Source: Microbacterium arborescens
Lineage (GTDB): Bacteria; Actinomycetota; Actinomycetes; Actinomycetales; Microbacteriaceae
Length of the DNA stretch: 64,000 nt
Assembly (NCBI GenBank): GCA_003339645.1
Contig: QNUV01000041.1
Span: 124,001 to 188,000 of the forward strand
Direction: 5' to 3'
This document shows, piece by piece, positions 63,397-64,000 of this stretch; the first letter of the stretch is position 1; every line of letters starts with the position of its first letter. The notes beneath the pieces are model-generated. The model did no database searches, was not told where the DNA came from, and saw only the letters and a list, made by a program, of their open reading frames with translations. Both the position numbers and the translations under genes were made by a program.

Positions 63397-64000
63397 TCAA
63401 TCGAGCGCGAGCGGTGCGACGCCGGGGGTGTCGAAGCCGAAGACCCGGCCGAGGAACGCCAGCTCGCTCTCGAGCGCGTTCACGATCGTCTCGGTGCGCC
63501 GGAACCCGTGTCCCTCGCCCGCATACAGCACGTAGGCGTGGGGCACACCGTGCGCCACGAGCGCGTCGCGGATGGCCTCGGCCTGCGCCGGCGGCACGAC
63601 GGCGTCCTCGTCGCCCTGCAGGAGCAGCAGCGGCACCCGGAACCGCTCGGGTCGGCTCAGCGGCGATCGCTCGATGTAGACCGGCTCGGCTTCGGGGAGG
63701 GGGCCGATGAGACCGTCGAGGTACCGCGCCTCGAAGTCGTGCGTCTCGGCGGCCAGAGCGCGCGCATCGCCGACACCGTAGCGCGAGACGCCCGCCCCGA
63801 AGACATCCGTTCCGACGAGCGCCGCGAGCACGGTCCAGCCGCCGGCGGATCCTCCCTCGATCGCCAGCCGTGACGGATCCGCGAGACCCTCGTCGGCGAG
63901 ACCCCGTGCGGCAGCGGCGACGTCGTCGACGTCGACGACACCCCACTGTCCCTTCAGCCGTTCGCGGTAGGAACGGCCGTATCCCGTCGAGCCGCCGTAG
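63397..64000 (-). CDS. Prolyl oligopeptidase-family (S9) peptidase, C-terminal part
   Basis: The 5' end lies beyond the right edge; about 200 codons of the alpha/beta-hydrolase domain are visible. They begin YGGSTGYGRSYRERLKGQWG, then the nucleophile region RLAIEGGSAGGWTVLAAL (GxSxGG), the acid in LLLQGDEDAVVPPAQAEAI and the His in YAGEGHGFRRTETI. GRSYRERLKGQWGVVDVDDV is characteristic of S9C acylaminoacyl-peptidase-like enzymes, distinct from the oligopeptidase B at 2-4 kb. The start cannot be determined. It converges on hflX with element E3 between. Confidence 0.88.
   Translation of the reverse strand, partial: YGGSTGYGRSYRERLKGQWGVVDVDDVAAAARGLADEGLADPSRLAIEGGSAGGWTVLAALVGTDVFGAGVSRYGVGDARALAAETHDFEARYLDGLIGPLPEAEPVYIERSPLSRPERFRVPLLLLQGDEDAVVPPAQAEAIRDALVAHGVPHAYVLYAGEGHGFRRTETIVNALESELAFLGRVFGFDTPGVAPLALD

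Overview
This is high-GC DNA of an actinobacterium, most likely of the family Microbacteriaceae and Microbacterium-like. The evidence is the very GC-rich third codon positions, GTG/TTG starts, TANNNT -10 elements 6-7 nt before start codons, an actinobacterial LexA box before recA, and the conserved order rpsO...pnp...dapB...thyX...dapA-rnj-ftsK-pgsA-cinA-clgR-DUF3046-recA-recX...miaB-miaA...dapF...hflX. This order matches the equivalent Mycobacterium block. No rRNA, tRNA, CRISPR array, complete insertion sequence or prophage was seen, and no gene-free stretch exceeds 300 bases.

Layout. 1-8 kb: the 3' end of dnaX with recR, an oligopeptidase B, a PiT phosphate permease with a small membrane partner and a possible PHO box, a cyclic-nucleotide-type phosphodiesterase, aspartase and a DUF4190 protein. 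9-15.3 kb: a self-contained glycoside locus with a binding lipoprotein, two permeases, a family 3 glycosidase and a LacI regulator; two mirror-image operators flank the promoter start, and no ATPase gene is present. 15.3-20 kb: an FAH-family hydrolase, a PrsW-type protease, an FKBP isomerase, YceI and an MFS exporter. 20-33 kb: rpsO, a 2OG-Fe(II) oxygenase, an acyltransferase, an LLM flavin monooxygenase with its FMN reductase, a DedA-type protein, an unusual mannosyltransferase-SGNH hydrolase fusion, a CitB/DctR-type two-component system divergent from dctA, and a DUF222/HNH endonuclease whose start codon lies inside a LexA-type box.

33-43.6 kb: pnp (TTG start in a hairpin loop), an aldo/keto reductase homologue that lacks catalytic residues, a histidine phosphatase, a GrpB protein, a TauE/SafE permease, dapB, a TIGR01777 oxidoreductase, OsmC, a thioredoxin-like protein, thyX and a Nudix hydrolase. 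43.7-44.8 kb: a possible cassette, an AbiEi/DUF559-type gene bracketed by two 87-bp palindromic elements; a third copy of the element lies at 63.3 kb. 44.9-64 kb: dapA-rnj, ftsK-pgsA-cinA-clgR-DUF3046-recA-recX, a large LuxR/ATPase regulator, miaB-miaA-GNAT, dapF, a methyltransferase, hflX and the C-terminal part of an S9 peptidase.

Together the conserved genes cover lysine/diaminopimelate synthesis (dapA, dapB, dapF), RNA turnover (pnp, rnj), tRNA modification (miaA, miaB), DNA repair (recR, recA, recX) and chromosome segregation (ftsK). The accessory genes between them handle sugar, phosphate and dicarboxylate uptake. Points most worth a second look are the 87-bp palindromes and the gene they flank, the SOS-box HNH gene, the glycosyltransferase-SGNH fusion, the pnp start hairpin, and a shared '-10 / early ATG / GGATGCC hairpin / Shine-Dalgarno / second start' leader at three genes.
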